From assembly GCF_900111995.1 (NCBI RefSeq), contig NZ_FOKF01000016.1, forward strand, positions 46,848 through 110,847: a stretch of DNA of 64,000 nucleotides, in the 5' to 3' direction. This document shows, piece after piece, positions 28,256 through 37,971 of the stretch. A program made the position numbers and the translations under genes. The notes beneath the pieces are model-generated. The model saw only the letters and a program-made list of their open reading frames with translations, was not told where the DNA came from and ran no database searches. Source of the DNA: Collimonas sp. OK607 (GTDB lineage Bacteria > Pseudomonadota > Gammaproteobacteria > Burkholderiales > Burkholderiaceae_D). Position 1 is the first letter of the stretch. Every line of letters begins with the position of its first letter.

Positions 28256-28425
28256 CAAACCGTTAATGTCATATTTAACAAATTCCAGCTATAATTCTGA
28301 GCTGGAAAGTTTTTGTTGCATCGCGATGCGCAGTCCTGGCAAAGCACTGCGAAAACGTCCTGTAGAGCGATAATTACCGGTAATTATTCATCGCAAAAAT
28401 TTTGATTACTACTGAAGGAACATTC

Positions 28426-28743
28426 ATGAAAAAAACACTGTTGATCGCATCCCTGTTGGCTCTGACTCTGGCTGCTTGCGGCAAAAAAGACGAAGCTCCT
28501 GCTGCTGACGCTGCTCCTGCTGCATCTGTTGCTGCTCCTGCTGCTGCTGACGCTGCTGCATCCGCTGCTTCCGACGCTGCTGCTGCTGCAACTGCCGCTG
28601 GTTCCGCTGCTGCTGACGCTGCAACTGCTGCCGGCTCCGCCGCTGCTGCTGCTGGTTCCGCTGCTGCTGATGCTGCTCACACAGCTGTTGACGCTGCTGC
28701 TGACGCTGCTAAAGCTGCTGCCGCTCCTGCTGCTTCCAAGTAA
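28426..28743 (+). CDS. Small alanine-rich lipoprotein
   Basis: 105 residues. A classic lipoprotein signal (MKKTLLIASLLALTLAAC) is followed by GKKDEAP and then about 80 residues of mostly Ala, Ser, Gly and Asp in irregular repeats (AAGSAAADA-type units). GAAGGAA precedes the ATG, and a strong terminator follows the stop, so it is a separate transcription unit. The repeat region suggests a long amphipathic alanine helix, as in Lpp-like or surface-spacer lipoproteins. Function unknown. Confidence 0.82.
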   Translation: MKKTLLIASLLALTLAACGKKDEAPAADAAPAASVAAPAAADAAASAASDAAAAATAAGSAAADAATAAGSAAAAAGSAAADAAHTAVDAAADAAKAAAAPAASK

Positions 28744-28763
28744 TCATTGGTTGCTTAAAAAAA

Positions 28764-28787
28764 GCCGACCCCTGGGTCGGCTTTTTT
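28764..28787 (+). terminator. Rho-independent terminator of the lipoprotein gene
   Basis: GCCGACC (28764-28770) pairs with GGTCGGC (28775-28781) around CCTG and is followed by six T residues; a run of A before the stem makes it able to work in both directions. It lies 20 bases after the lipoprotein stop. Confidence 0.93.
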
Positions 28788-28883
28788 ATTACCCGGAATT
28801 TCGGACGAAGGTCGAATCCGCATCTCACCGTAGTTGACCGCATCAAGCGTCACACAACACGCACTACACATCCAGGCATCACT

Positions 28884-29660
28884 TCACATCTCGATCCAGC
28901 CGAAGCCCTCTTCCTGGCACGCGATCGTCACCTCCACCAATTCGCTATGGCGCGCGCCGCACAGCGCCGCGTACGCCAACTCCGGCAAATTGTTACGCGC
29001 GCTAAGATGCGCACCGACCACCTTGCGCAAGCGCGACTGATCCAGCGCCGCCAGGATTTCACGCGCGACATCGTTCGATAAATGACCGTACTGGCCGCCG
29101 ATACGGCGCTTGAGCGATAGCGGATATGCCGAATCGCTGAGCATCTGCCGATCGTGATTACACTCCAGCACCAGCGCATCGCTACCGCCGAGGATTTGCA
29201 CCAGATGTTCGGTGAGCTTGCCGGCGTCGGTCAGCACGCCGAGCCGGCGGTCGCCGTCGGTTGCCACGTATTGCACCGGCTCGCGCGCATCGTGCGGAAC
29301 CGTATAAGGAATTAATTGAAGATCGCCGATGGCGAAACTGTCGCCGTCGCGGCAAAAACTGACCGCAACGTCGGCGGTGCTGTCCTGGCGCAAGGCTTGA
29401 TAAGTACCGTAGGTGAGCCACACCGGCAAGCGATGACGGCGGGCGAATTTGAAAACGCCGCCGATATGATCCTGGTGCTCGTGGGTGACGATAATTGCGG
29501 AGAGTCCGGCGGCATCCAGACCCAGGCGGGCCAGGCGGCGTTCGGTTTCCCGAATGCCAAAGCCGCAATCAAGCATCACGTTAGTGGTCGTGCTGCCTGA
29601 CGTTGCTGAAATCAGCAATGCGTTGCCTTCGCTACCACTACCCAGACTTGCGAATTTCAA
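28884..29660 (-). CDS. MBL-fold metallo-hydrolase (YycJ-like)
   Basis: 258 residues. The metal motif HEHQDH is at residues 60-65, with further ligands in LTDAGKL, LECNHD and the final histidine in VGAHLSARNN. Such proteins are related to YycJ/WalJ nucleases and use two metals. The start is TTG 29660 with AGGAA six bases before it. The gene is downstream of bamC and dapA on the same strand, a conserved betaproteobacterial order. Confidence 0.9.
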   Translation of the reverse strand: MKFASLGSGSEGNALLISATSGSTTTNVMLDCGFGIRETERRLARLGLDAAGLSAIIVTHEHQDHIGGVFKFARRHRLPVWLTYGTYQALRQDSTADVAVSFCRDGDSFAIGDLQLIPYTVPHDAREPVQYVATDGDRRLGVLTDAGKLTEHLVQILGGSDALVLECNHDRQMLSDSAYPLSLKRRIGGQYGHLSNDVAREILAALDQSRLRKVVGAHLSARNNLPELAYAALCGARHSELVEVTIACQEEGFGWIEM

Positions 29661-29728
29661 GAGTAGTTCCTAGTTCCTGGTAGCGTTAACCATGACGCCG
29701 CATTGCATTTTTACGACTGACGGCCAGC

Positions 29729-30904
29729 TTACTTCAGCTGCTCGTTCAGCAAAACCAGGATCTTGCCGGAAGTTTTCGACAGTTCAGGCTTGCCATCCTT
29801 GTTCAACACGGCAACCTGGCTGCCAGCATCAGAGCCCTTGACCAGAATACGGTAACTAGCCGCATTTTTTGCCTTGTCGCTATCCGAGCTGCTGAAGATC
29901 TTGGCGAAGAAACCCTTGTCCGATTTCTTGTCCTTGGCATCAGCATCCTGATCGACATAGCGTACGAAGTAGGTACCTTGGGTACGGTCACGATCTTCCA
30001 CCGTGAAGCCGACGCGGTCCAGCGCCAGGCCGACACGGCGCCATGCGCGGTCGAAACCTTCATCGATCTGTACATAATCGCCCGCAGCGTTCTTGACCAG
30101 CTTGGAACGTGCTTGCAACGATGGCGCGTTGGCAACTGCAGCTTTAGCCTTCACTTCGTCGCTGCCCAGACGCACCATCAGGCGCGACAGGAATTCAGCT
30201 TCCAGTTGCGGATCCGAAGGACGCGCAGTCCAGATGCTCGATTCCTTTTGCGCACCGGACAATACTTCTTCCGCGCCGCGCTGGCTGATGTAAATTTCGG
30301 TAGTGCCGTTAGGGCCGCGTTCCAGGCGGGTGCGGAACTTGTCGCGCTCACCGGTCGAATACAGCGAATCGAATACCTTACCCAGCGTGTTGCGAACGAA
30401 ATCCTGCGGAATCTTGGCGCGGTTTTCAGCCCAGTCGGTTTCCATCACGCCGGTTTCCGAATTTTCGATATTGATCAGGAAGCCAGAATCCTGCCAGAAA
30501 TCCTTGACCTTAGGCCACAGGCTTTCCGGGCTTGCATTAACCACCAGCCAGCGCTGCGAACCATCGCGCTCGATGTGCATGTCAGGGGTAGCGTTAGGCG
30601 CAACCGCCGCGGCAGCCGCAGCCGGGCGAACGCTCTGATCCAGGTTATAGCCGGAAGCAGTCGCAGTGCCTGCATTCGCCTCAGGAATCGCATAACGATT
30701 TTCGCGCTGCAACTGGGTCAGATCAGGAGGAACATCCAGCTTTGGCGCCGTTACCTTGCCTGCGCTTTTATAATCAATGCGATCCGGCTCGAGCACCGAA
30801 CTGATCGACGAGCATCCTGCCAGACCGGCTAGCGCCAAGGCGATGACAGCGCTACGTTGTGTGAGACTGATTTGAGTCGATGAAATGTTCTTGCGAATAG
30901 TCAT
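29729..30904 (-). CDS. bamC: Outer membrane protein assembly factor BamC
   Basis: 391 residues. The lipoprotein signal ends LAGLAGC (Cys about residue 31), followed by the unstructured conserved segment DRIDYKSAGK and PKLDVPPDLTQL that binds BamD. The two helix-grip domains follow (NlpB/DapX family). BamC is a lipoprotein of the BAM complex that folds outer membrane barrels. It lies directly downstream of dapA, the arrangement from which the name DapX came. Confidence 0.95.
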   Translation of the reverse strand: MTIRKNISSTQISLTQRSAVIALALAGLAGCSSISSVLEPDRIDYKSAGKVTAPKLDVPPDLTQLQRENRYAIPEANAGTATASGYNLDQSVRPAAAAAAVAPNATPDMHIERDGSQRWLVVNASPESLWPKVKDFWQDSGFLINIENSETGVMETDWAENRAKIPQDFVRNTLGKVFDSLYSTGERDKFRTRLERGPNGTTEIYISQRGAEEVLSGAQKESSIWTARPSDPQLEAEFLSRLMVRLGSDEVKAKAAVANAPSLQARSKLVKNAAGDYVQIDEGFDRAWRRVGLALDRVGFTVEDRDRTQGTYFVRYVDQDADAKDKKSDKGFFAKIFSSSDSDKAKNAASYRILVKGSDAGSQVAVLNKDGKPELSKTSGKILVLLNEQLK

Positions 30905-30962
30905 GTGGATACAGGATCAAAAAGACGAGAGAAGTTCTAGGGAAAACGCCTGTCAGCGCAGC

Positions 30963-31841
30963 TTATTTTAGTACACCCGATTCACGCAGTGCCGCCCGCA
31001 CCGTTGCATGAAACTCGGCGGCCAGCGGCACCAATGGCAAACGGATACCGTCAGACATCATGCCCATCTCTGTGAGCGCCCATTTCACGGGCAAAGGATT
31101 CGGCTCAACAAACAATTTATTATGCAGCGGCAAAAGCTTGTTGTTCAGTTTGACAGCCTCAGCAACATTTCCGTTCATCGCAGCGACACACAACAAGTGC
31201 ATATCGCGCGGCGCAACGTTGGCGGTCACCGAAATATTGCCCTTGCCGCCGCAGAACATCAGGGCCATTGCAGTAGCGTCGTCACCTGAATAGACAGCAA
31301 AATCGGCCGGCGCCAGGCGAATCAGATCCGAGCCGCGGCCGATATTGCCGGTTGCATCCTTGACGCCGATAATGCCAGGCACTTGCGCCAGGCGCAGGAT
31401 GGTCTCGTTGCTCATGTCCGCCACGGTACGGCCAGGGACATTGTACAAAATGACCGGCAAATCGACCGACTCGGCGATTTTCTTGAAATGCTGGTACATG
31501 CCTTCTTGCGTCGGCCGGTTGTAGTAAGGCACAACCTGCAGCGATGCGTCGGCGCCGGCTTCCTTGGCGAAACGGGTTAGCTGGATCGCTTCTGCAGTGG
31601 AGTTGCCACCAGTGCCAGCAATGATCGGAATCCGTTTGGCCGCATGGTCGACCGCCAGCTTGATCAGGGCACAGTGCTCTTCCACCGTGACCGTCGGCGA
31701 CTCTCCTGAAGTACCGACGATAACGATGGCGTCGGTTCCTTCGGCGATATGCCAGTCAATCAGCTTTCGCAAACCTGGCAGGTCGAGACTGCCGTCGGTG
31801 TGCATGGGAGTAACGATTGCAACAATGCTGCCCTTGATCAT
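30963..31841 (-). CDS. dapA: 4-hydroxy-tetrahydrodipicolinate synthase
   Basis: 292 residues. DapA condenses pyruvate with aspartate semialdehyde in lysine and diaminopimelate synthesis. The Schiff-base lysine is K161 in IGVKDATGN, the active tyrosine is in LYNVPGRT (Y133), and the substrate loop GTSGESPT is present. It opens the dapA-bamC-MBL transcription unit. Confidence 0.97.
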   Translation of the reverse strand: MIKGSIVAIVTPMHTDGSLDLPGLRKLIDWHIAEGTDAIVIVGTSGESPTVTVEEHCALIKLAVDHAAKRIPIIAGTGGNSTAEAIQLTRFAKEAGADASLQVVPYYNRPTQEGMYQHFKKIAESVDLPVILYNVPGRTVADMSNETILRLAQVPGIIGVKDATGNIGRGSDLIRLAPADFAVYSGDDATAMALMFCGGKGNISVTANVAPRDMHLLCVAAMNGNVAEAVKLNNKLLPLHNKLFVEPNPLPVKWALTEMGMMSDGIRLPLVPLAAEFHATVRAALRESGVLK

Positions 31842-31981
31842 GATCGTGAATGCGAAAAAATAAAAGACTGATTGTAGCGGATCGCCGTGGCTATGGGTTA
31901 TTTCAACTTGTAAATCAGTTTACAAATACAGTTTCCTTGAGGAAACACTACGTAAGCCGTTCGCGCCCCGAGTCAAACTCT

Positions 31982-32569
31982 TTACGCGATACGCAAGCTG
32001 GAAGCGGCGGCGCCGCCTTGCTCAGCGGCACACTTGATGGCGCAAATCCGCTGCACCATAGCCGGTTTCGGCCCATCTGCAAAGCCATCCTCAAAGGCCA
32101 CCACGCGCCAGTTGCCGGCAGTATCGGCCGCCAGCAGGGCTAACAATTCGCCGGGTTGCAATAAAAAATCAGGGTTCGACGGCTTGCCAAATTGTTCATT
32201 ACCGGCGGCAAATGTTTCATAGAGCAGAACACCCTGCTTTGCCACGCTTTCCAAAATCGCGGGAAACAAGGGCCGATGCAGGTAGTTGGTCACTACCACG
32301 GCGCTGAACCGATGGGCCTGGAACAATGCTGCAAGCGCATCCGAGGGGCCGGCTTCCAGCTCGATCTGCTGCGTAGCGATATCGGTGATGCCGGCAGCGT
32401 CGATCTCGGCCAGCAACTCCGGATTGCGGTCAACCGCCAGCACCTGCAGACCTCGTTGCGCCAGCCACAGCGCATGGCGGCCATTGCCGCAAGCGAGGTC
32501 GAGCACGGTACCAGCCGGTATCAAGCCGCCGAAGCGGGCGACCCAGGGTGAGATTGAATTTATCACCAC
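31982..32569 (-). CDS. Class I SAM-dependent methyltransferase
   Basis: 195 residues. The SAM-binding motif I is VLDLACGNGRHALWLAQRG, with the acidic motif II in VLAVDRNPEL. The sequence resembles the TehB-like small methyltransferases. The start is GTG 32569 in a GTGGTG context; an upstream start is possible. It lies between trpS and dapA on the same strand. Substrate unknown. Confidence 0.87.
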   Translation of the reverse strand: MVINSISPWVARFGGLIPAGTVLDLACGNGRHALWLAQRGLQVLAVDRNPELLAEIDAAGITDIATQQIELEAGPSDALAALFQAHRFSAVVVTNYLHRPLFPAILESVAKQGVLLYETFAAGNEQFGKPSNPDFLLQPGELLALLAADTAGNWRVVAFEDGFADGPKPAMVQRICAIKCAAEQGGAAASSLRIA

Positions 32570-32638
32570 GTTTTTATTTGATGCATTAATTTAAGAGTTG
32601 GCTTAAGAGCGGATATTCCAATTTCGGCCATGAGGATC

Positions 32639-33841
32639 TTAGCTATAACTCAAGCCCATCGCCTCGCGCACATCGCGCATCGTATCCTGCGCCAGCTTGC
32701 GTGCATGATCGCAACCGTCTGCCACAATCGCCCGCACCAGTGACGGATCGTCAAGATACTGCTGGGCGCGTTCGTGCATAGGCTCTTGTTCCTTGATGAT
32801 GGCATCGATCACCGGCTGCTTGCATTCGAGGCAACCAATGCCCGCGCTACGGCAGCCCTTGGTGACCCATTCCCGGGTTGCATCGTCGGTATACACCACA
32901 TGGAATTGCCATACCGGGCATTTGTCCGGATCGCCGGGATCGGTGCGGCGTACGCGCGCCGGATCGGTCGGCATGGTGCGGACTTTTTTGGTAACCACAT
33001 CTTTGTCTTCGCGCAGGGCGATGGCATTGCCATAGCTCTTCGACATCTTCTGGCCGTCCAGCCCCGGCAAACGCGAAGATTCAGTCAGCAGCGCTTGCGG
33101 CTCCGTCAGAATCAGCTTGCGGCTACCCTCCAGGAAACCGAACAAGCGTTCACGATCTATCATCGACAGGTTCTGGGCGTCGTCCAGCATGGCCTTGGCC
33201 TGCCCTAACGCGTCTTCACTGCCCTCCTGCTGGAATTCGGTGCGCAGCTCGTTGTAGAGCTTGGCGCGCTTGCTACCCAGCTTCTTGACGGCTTCCTGGG
33301 CTTTTTCTTCAAAGCCCTTTTCCTTGCCGTACAGATGGTTAAAACGACGCGCAATTTCACGCATCATTTCAATGTGCGGCACCTGGTCGTCACCCACCGG
33401 CACCTGGCTGGCGCGGTAAATCAGCACGTCGGCAGCCTGCAGCAGCGGATAACCGAGGAAACCGTAGGTCGCCAGGTCGCGGTCGGCGAGCTTTTCCTGT
33501 TGATCCTTGTAGGTTGGCACCCGCTCCAGCCAGCCCAGCGGCGTTGCCATGGACAGCAGCAAATGCAGTTCAGCGTGTTCCGGCACCCTGGATTGGATGA
33601 ACAGCGTGGCTTGCGAGGGATCGACCCCAGCCGCCAGCCAGTCGATCAACATATCCCAGGTACTGGTTTCGATCTGGCTGGGATCGTCGTAATGGGTGGT
33701 CAATGCATGCCAGTCGGCGACAAAAAACAGGCAAGGCAGCTCGGATTGCAGCCTCACCCAGTTTTTCAAAGCGCCGTGATAATGGCCAAGATGCAAAGCG
33801 CCAGTCGGGCGCATACCAGAAACAACGCGGTCAGGGTACAT
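32639..33841 (-). CDS. trpS: Tryptophan--tRNA ligase, long form with four-cysteine insert
   Basis: 400 residues, longer than the E. coli enzyme (about 334). The HIGH-type motif is HLGH at 17-20 and KMSKS is at 265-269. An extended helical insertion lies between about residues 175 and 245. After KMSKS there is a cysteine set, C308-x21-C330-x6-C337-x2-C340. It closely matches the [4Fe-4S] ligand pattern described for Thermotoga maritima TrpRS (C-x22-C-x6-C-x2-C). I therefore expect an iron-sulfur form. It charges tRNA-Trp. Confidence 0.95.
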   Translation of the reverse strand: MYPDRVVSGMRPTGALHLGHYHGALKNWVRLQSELPCLFFVADWHALTTHYDDPSQIETSTWDMLIDWLAAGVDPSQATLFIQSRVPEHAELHLLLSMATPLGWLERVPTYKDQQEKLADRDLATYGFLGYPLLQAADVLIYRASQVPVGDDQVPHIEMMREIARRFNHLYGKEKGFEEKAQEAVKKLGSKRAKLYNELRTEFQQEGSEDALGQAKAMLDDAQNLSMIDRERLFGFLEGSRKLILTEPQALLTESSRLPGLDGQKMSKSYGNAIALREDKDVVTKKVRTMPTDPARVRRTDPGDPDKCPVWQFHVVYTDDATREWVTKGCRSAGIGCLECKQPVIDAIIKEQEPMHERAQQYLDDPSLVRAIVADGCDHARKLAQDTMRDVREAMGLSYS

Positions 33842-33878
33842 AGTTAGTGTGAGCGGTCAGAATAAAATGGGATCAACT

Positions 33879-34544
33879 TCAGTTTAACAAGAATAGCAGC
33901 GGCGACACGATCAATTGCAGGGCGCTACTGGCAATCGTCATTACCGGCGTCATCCAGAAATACAATACTTTCAGCAGCACCAGCGCCATCACGATGAAGA
34001 AACCATACGGTTCGATCTGTGCGAATTTGTAGGCGTATTTATTCGGCAGCAAACTGGTCAGGATGCGGCCGCCGTCCAACGGCGGGATCGGAAACAGGTT
34101 GAAGGCGAACATCACCAGGTTGGTCAGGATGCCGGCGCGTGCCATCAAGACAAAGAAATCTTGCTCGCCCTGCTGCAGAAACACCTTTAGCCCGATCAGC
34201 ACCAGCAGCCAGATCAGCGCCATCACGAAGTTCGCCGCCGGGCCCGCCAGCGCGACCCAGGCCATGTCGCGCTTGGGCTTGCGCAACTGGCCGAAATTAA
34301 TCGGCACCGGCTTGGCATAACCGAACAGGAAGGCGCCGCCGGTAGAGAAATACAGCAATATCGGGATCAGGATGGTGCCGAACGGATCGACGTGCTTGAT
34401 CGGATTAAGGCTCATGCGGCCCATCATGTAGGCAGTGGAATCGCCGAAATACCTGGCGGCGTAGGCATGCGCGGCTTCATGCAGCGTAATCGCGAACAGC
34501 ACCGGCAAGGCATACACTGCGACGGTTTGGATAAGATCATTCAT
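33879..34544 (-). CDS. Site-2 protease family (M50) membrane peptidase
   Basis: 221 residues from ATG 34544 (MNDLIQTVAV). The zinc motif HEAAH is at 22-26 and the third ligand is D157 in NLFPIPPLDGGR. About five to six TM segments are present. This is the short PDZ-less group typical of Burkholderiales, found beside trpS. Substrates are not known. An upstream frame opening to 34604 lacks hydrophobic or conserved character. Confidence 0.9.
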   Translation of the reverse strand: MNDLIQTVAVYALPVLFAITLHEAAHAYAARYFGDSTAYMMGRMSLNPIKHVDPFGTILIPILLYFSTGGAFLFGYAKPVPINFGQLRKPKRDMAWVALAGPAANFVMALIWLLVLIGLKVFLQQGEQDFFVLMARAGILTNLVMFAFNLFPIPPLDGGRILTSLLPNKYAYKFAQIEPYGFFIVMALVLLKVLYFWMTPVMTIASSALQLIVSPLLFLLN

Positions 34545-34709
34545 GGGCGGGATTCTATCAGAGGGCGCTAAGGCACGATGAAGCAGGCGACAAAAGCGCC
34601 GCAAGCTGGCTGTATCGGGCGGGGAAATTTCAAAGAGACAATAAAGGCAAAGTATCGAATATCGGGAACACTGCCCTTACCGCTGGCTAACAATCCAACT
34701 TTCCAACTG

Positions 34710-35333
34710 TCACAAACCAAACAAACCGGCATCGCCACGTCCCTGGCGTATCAGTTCCGGTTCGTCGCCGGTCAGGTCGATCACCGTGGTCGGCTCCAGG
34801 CTGCAGGCGCCGCCATCGATCACCAGTTCAATTTGCTTTTGCAGTTGATCGCGCACTTCTTCCGGATCAGTCAAGGCATGTTCTTCACCCGGCAAAATCA
34901 AGGTGGTGCCGATCAACGGCTGCCCGAGCTCTTCCAGTACCGCACTCACGATACTGTGCTGCGGCACACGCAGGCCGATGGTCTTGCGCGCCGGATGGCT
35001 CAGGCGGCGCGGCACCTCTTTGGTCGCTTCCAGGATGAAGGTATAAGCGCCCGGCGTTGCGCTTTTCAGCTGGCGGAACTGGCGGTTATCAACCTTGGCG
35101 TACAGCGAAATCTCGCTCAGGTCGCGGCACAGCATGGTCAGATGATGCTTGTCGTCGACGCCGCGAATACGCCGGACGCGTTCGACTGCATCCTTGTTGT
35201 CCAGCTGGCAGACCAGCGCATAGCAGCAATCCGTCGGCAACGCGACGATACCGCCGGCCTGGATAATTTGCACCGCCTGCTTGATCAGCCGCAGCTGCGG
35301 ATTGTCTGGATGAATTTGGAAAAACTGGCTCAT
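34710..35333 (-). CDS. L-threonylcarbamoyladenylate synthase family protein (YciO-type)
   Basis: 207 residues with the YrdC/Sua5 fold: KQAVQIIQAGGIVALPTDCCYAL at the N-terminus and the basic KHHLTMLCRDLSEIS segment. It is closer in character to YciO than to TsaC (residues such as ARKTIGLRVPQH), so its part in tRNA t6A formation is likely but not certain. It is adjacent to the M50 protease and trpS, a common neighbourhood. Confidence 0.88.
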   Translation of the reverse strand: MSQFFQIHPDNPQLRLIKQAVQIIQAGGIVALPTDCCYALVCQLDNKDAVERVRRIRGVDDKHHLTMLCRDLSEISLYAKVDNRQFRQLKSATPGAYTFILEATKEVPRRLSHPARKTIGLRVPQHSIVSAVLEELGQPLIGTTLILPGEEHALTDPEEVRDQLQKQIELVIDGGACSLEPTTVIDLTGDEPELIRQGRGDAGLFGL

Positions 35334-35363
35334 GGCTCGCTATTTTAAATCTAAAAATGAAAA

Positions 35364-35391
35364 GCGGCGCTAGCCTTGAGACTAGCGCCGC
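35364..35391 (-). terminator. Terminator after htpX
   Basis: GCGGCGCTAG (35364-35373) and CTAGCGCCGC (35382-35391) form a perfect 10-base stem. Read in the minus direction it is followed by TTTTCATTTTT. It lies about 30 bases after the htpX stop and before the YciO-type gene, separating the two units. Confidence 0.88.
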
Positions 35392-35422
35392 CTTGCGTAC
35401 TATAAGAAATTACAAGGCTGTA

Positions 35423-36307
35423 TTACAAAGCCGTCGCTTGTGGATCGCGCAACGCTGCAATACGTTGTTCAATCGGAGGATGACTGGAAAACAGTGCCAT
35501 GAAACCTGGCTTGTCATTGATGCCCAGCGCAGCCATCGATTCTGGCAGTGTCGCCGGCGCAACGCCACCCAACCTGGCCAGCGCCCGTTGCATCGGCAAC
35601 GCACTGCCGAGCAACTTGGCGGAACCTGCATCTGCGCGGAACTCGCGATGACGCGAAAACCAGGCGACGATCATCGATGCGCCTATCCCCAGCACGATCT
35701 GCGATACCAGCACAGTCGCCATGTAACCGATGCCAGGGCCATCATTGTTGCCACGCGACAAAGCGCGATCGACAGCATAACCGATGACGCGCGACAGGAA
35801 CACCACAAAAGTATTCACCACACCCTGGATCAAGGTCATGGTCACCATGTCGCCATTGGCGATGTGGGCGATTTCATGGCCCAATACCGCTTCGACCTCC
35901 TCTTTGGTCATACTTTCCAGCAGACCGGTGGAAACCGCGACCAACGCCGAATTCTTGAAAGCACCGGTGGCAAACGCGTTCGGATCACCCTGATACACTG
36001 CTACCTCTGGCATGCCGATGCCGGCACGTTGCGCCAGTTTGGTCACGGTATCCACCAGCCACAGCTCGGTCGAATTGGACGGTGTGGTAATGATGCGGGC
36101 GCCGGTCGACCATTTCGCCATCTGCTTGCTGATCAGCAGTGAGAAAATCGAACCGGTGAAACCGACCACCAGTGAAAACACCGCCAGCATCGGCAGGTTA
36201 AGGCCGGCGCGTGTCAGGAAACGGTCCACGCCCAGCAACGACAAAACGACGCTCATCACCAGCATCACAGCGATATTGGTGGCGAGGAACAAGAAAATAC
36301 GTTTCAT
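35423..36307 (-). CDS. htpX: Protease HtpX
   Basis: 294 residues, as in E. coli. ATG 36307 follows GGAG at eight bases; the frame is open upstream but that part is not HtpX-like. It has two N-terminal TM helices, then HEIAH at 144-148 with a downstream zinc ligand region, and more TM segments around 155-210. HtpX is an inner-membrane zinc protease that removes damaged membrane proteins. Confidence 0.96.
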   Translation of the reverse strand: MKRIFLFLATNIAVMLVMSVVLSLLGVDRFLTRAGLNLPMLAVFSLVVGFTGSIFSLLISKQMAKWSTGARIITTPSNSTELWLVDTVTKLAQRAGIGMPEVAVYQGDPNAFATGAFKNSALVAVSTGLLESMTKEEVEAVLGHEIAHIANGDMVTMTLIQGVVNTFVVFLSRVIGYAVDRALSRGNNDGPGIGYMATVLVSQIVLGIGASMIVAWFSRHREFRADAGSAKLLGSALPMQRALARLGGVAPATLPESMAALGINDKPGFMALFSSHPPIEQRIAALRDPQATAL

Positions 36308-36484
36308 GTAGAAAACTCCGGAATGGGAAAGAAGTGTCTTTAAAATAAGGTCGCCGACGCAAATTTCAAGAGCTGCGAGGGTTGAGAGGACAATTATGCC
36401 AGACTGGCGGCCTGTCAAAACAGCACATTTAAATAATATTTTCACAACAAAACGATCGCTTCACACATCCATCAAGAAACTTGC

Positions 36485-37624
36485 ATGCTTGAAATCACTG
36501 AACCAGCCACCCCGCCCTCTTTCATCCGTCAAATCAGCCGGCCGTTTCTACGCGATCGCCTGATGCACCTGTTGCTGATCGCCGCCATCATTCTATCCAT
36601 CCTTTCACCGCAACCATTCACGGAATACCGGACCTGGGTCGACTGGAACACCATCGCGACACTGGCCGGCATGCTGCTGCTGACCACTGGCATCGAAGTC
36701 AGCGGCTACCTTGAACACCTGGGACGGACCATCATCAACCGGCTGCGGCAGGAACGCGTGCTGGCCATCTTCCTGGTGTCGGCGTCGGCCCTGCTGTCAA
36801 CCGTGCTGACCAACGACATCGCGTTGTTCATCATGGTGCCCCTGACCGTCGGCCTCGGTAGCATCAGCGGCTTGCCGATCGGCCGCCTGGTCATCTTTGA
36901 AGCATTGGCGGTGAATGCCGGTTCATTACTGACGCCGATCGGCAATCCGCAAAACATCCTGCTGTGGCAACGCTCGCATCTATCCTTTGCCAGCTTCACC
37001 TGGCAAATGGCGCCGCTGGCCCTTGCGATTTTTTTGCTATTACTGCTGGCGACCTGGTTCTGTTTCCCCAAACAAACCATACATGTTGAGCTGGAAGATA
37101 ATCCTGCCTCTTATCGGGTCGGCTTGCTGCGAACTTGCGGGCTGCTCTACCTGGCCTTCGTGGCGTCGGTGGAATTGGGGCATCCTGGCTGGGGCTTGCT
37201 GGGCGTAGCGGCTGCGGCGCTATTATTCTGTCGTGAAATCATCGCCAAAGTCGACTGGAGCCTGCTGCTGGTGTTTATCCTGATGTTCATCGACATCCGC
37301 TTGCTGACGCAGCTGCATTTCATCCAGGACTGGGTGGCGGCGATTCCGCATTTTTCCCGGTTTGAGCTATTTATGACGGCTCTGCTCGGCTCTCAGGTCA
37401 TCAGCAATGTTCCGGCCACTATCTTGCTGGTGAATTATTCCAATGCTTACAAGGTGATCGCTTACGGCGTCAACGCCGGCGGCTTCGGCCTGGCGATCGG
37501 GTCGCTGGCCAATATCATCGCTCTGCGCATGGCGCCGGAGCGCCATCTGTGGCTACGCTTTCACCTGTACTCCTTTCCTTTCCTGGTTTTGTCGGCGCTG
37601 ATTGCCTGGCTGCTGCTGGCTTAA
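36485..37624 (+). CDS. SLC13 / ArsB-NhaD type anion or citrate permease
   Basis: 379 residues with ten or more hydrophobic segments. TM-reentrant motifs typical of the ion transporter superfamily are visible twice: NDIALFIMVPLTVGL and LLTPIGNPQNI in the first half, and SNVPATILLVNYS and NAGGFGLAIGSLANIIALR in the second. The substrate cannot be read from sequence. It is divergent from htpX and convergent with the oxidase operon. Confidence 0.87.
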   Translation: MLEITEPATPPSFIRQISRPFLRDRLMHLLLIAAIILSILSPQPFTEYRTWVDWNTIATLAGMLLLTTGIEVSGYLEHLGRTIINRLRQERVLAIFLVSASALLSTVLTNDIALFIMVPLTVGLGSISGLPIGRLVIFEALAVNAGSLLTPIGNPQNILLWQRSHLSFASFTWQMAPLALAIFLLLLLATWFCFPKQTIHVELEDNPASYRVGLLRTCGLLYLAFVASVELGHPGWGLLGVAAAALLFCREIIAKVDWSLLLVFILMFIDIRLLTQLHFIQDWVAAIPHFSRFELFMTALLGSQVISNVPATILLVNYSNAYKVIAYGVNAGGFGLAIGSLANIIALRMAPERHLWLRFHLYSFPFLVLSALIAWLLLA

Positions 37625-37648
37625 ATTCCGGCGTCTGGCCAGCAGTCT

Positions 37649-37963
37649 TCAGCGGAAGAACAAAAGCCTGGTGAGGAACGTGTAGTCGGCTTCGGTCGCC
37701 ATCAAACCCACCAGCACCAGCAGGCACAGCGGCGGTATCAGGATGGCAAACACCAGCGCCAGCCGTTCCCAGGCCATGTGCATGAAGAAGGCGACGATCA
37801 GCCCCGCCTTCATCAGCATCAAGACTATTATCAAGGTCCAGCGCAGGTAACTGTGAAAGTTAAAGTAGTCGACCAGATAGGAAAGCGTGCTTAGCACGAA
37901 CAGCAGGCCCCATATCTTGAGATACAGGCTGATCGGATGTTGTTGTCCTGTGGCGGAAGTCAT
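37649..37963 (-). CDS. Cytochrome c oxidase subunit IV family protein
   Basis: 104 residues with three TM helices, matching the prokaryotic COX4 (CyoD/CtaF-like) family: KIWGLLFVLSTLSYLVDY, then the conserved MKAGLIVAFFMHMAWER, then a C-terminal helix. It is the last gene of the oxidase operon, eight bases after the subunit III-like gene. Confidence 0.88.
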   Translation of the reverse strand: MTSATGQQHPISLYLKIWGLLFVLSTLSYLVDYFNFHSYLRWTLIIVLMLMKAGLIVAFFMHMAWERLALVFAILIPPLCLLVLVGLMATEADYTFLTRLLFFR

Positions 37964-37971
37964 GAGCGCAC

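Noticed and set aside
28426..28743. Forward and reverse ORFs rich in Leu or Ser/Gln over the alanine-rich gene
   Set aside because: They are frame-shifted readings of the GCT-rich repeat; only the alanine frame has a lipoprotein signal and ribosome site.
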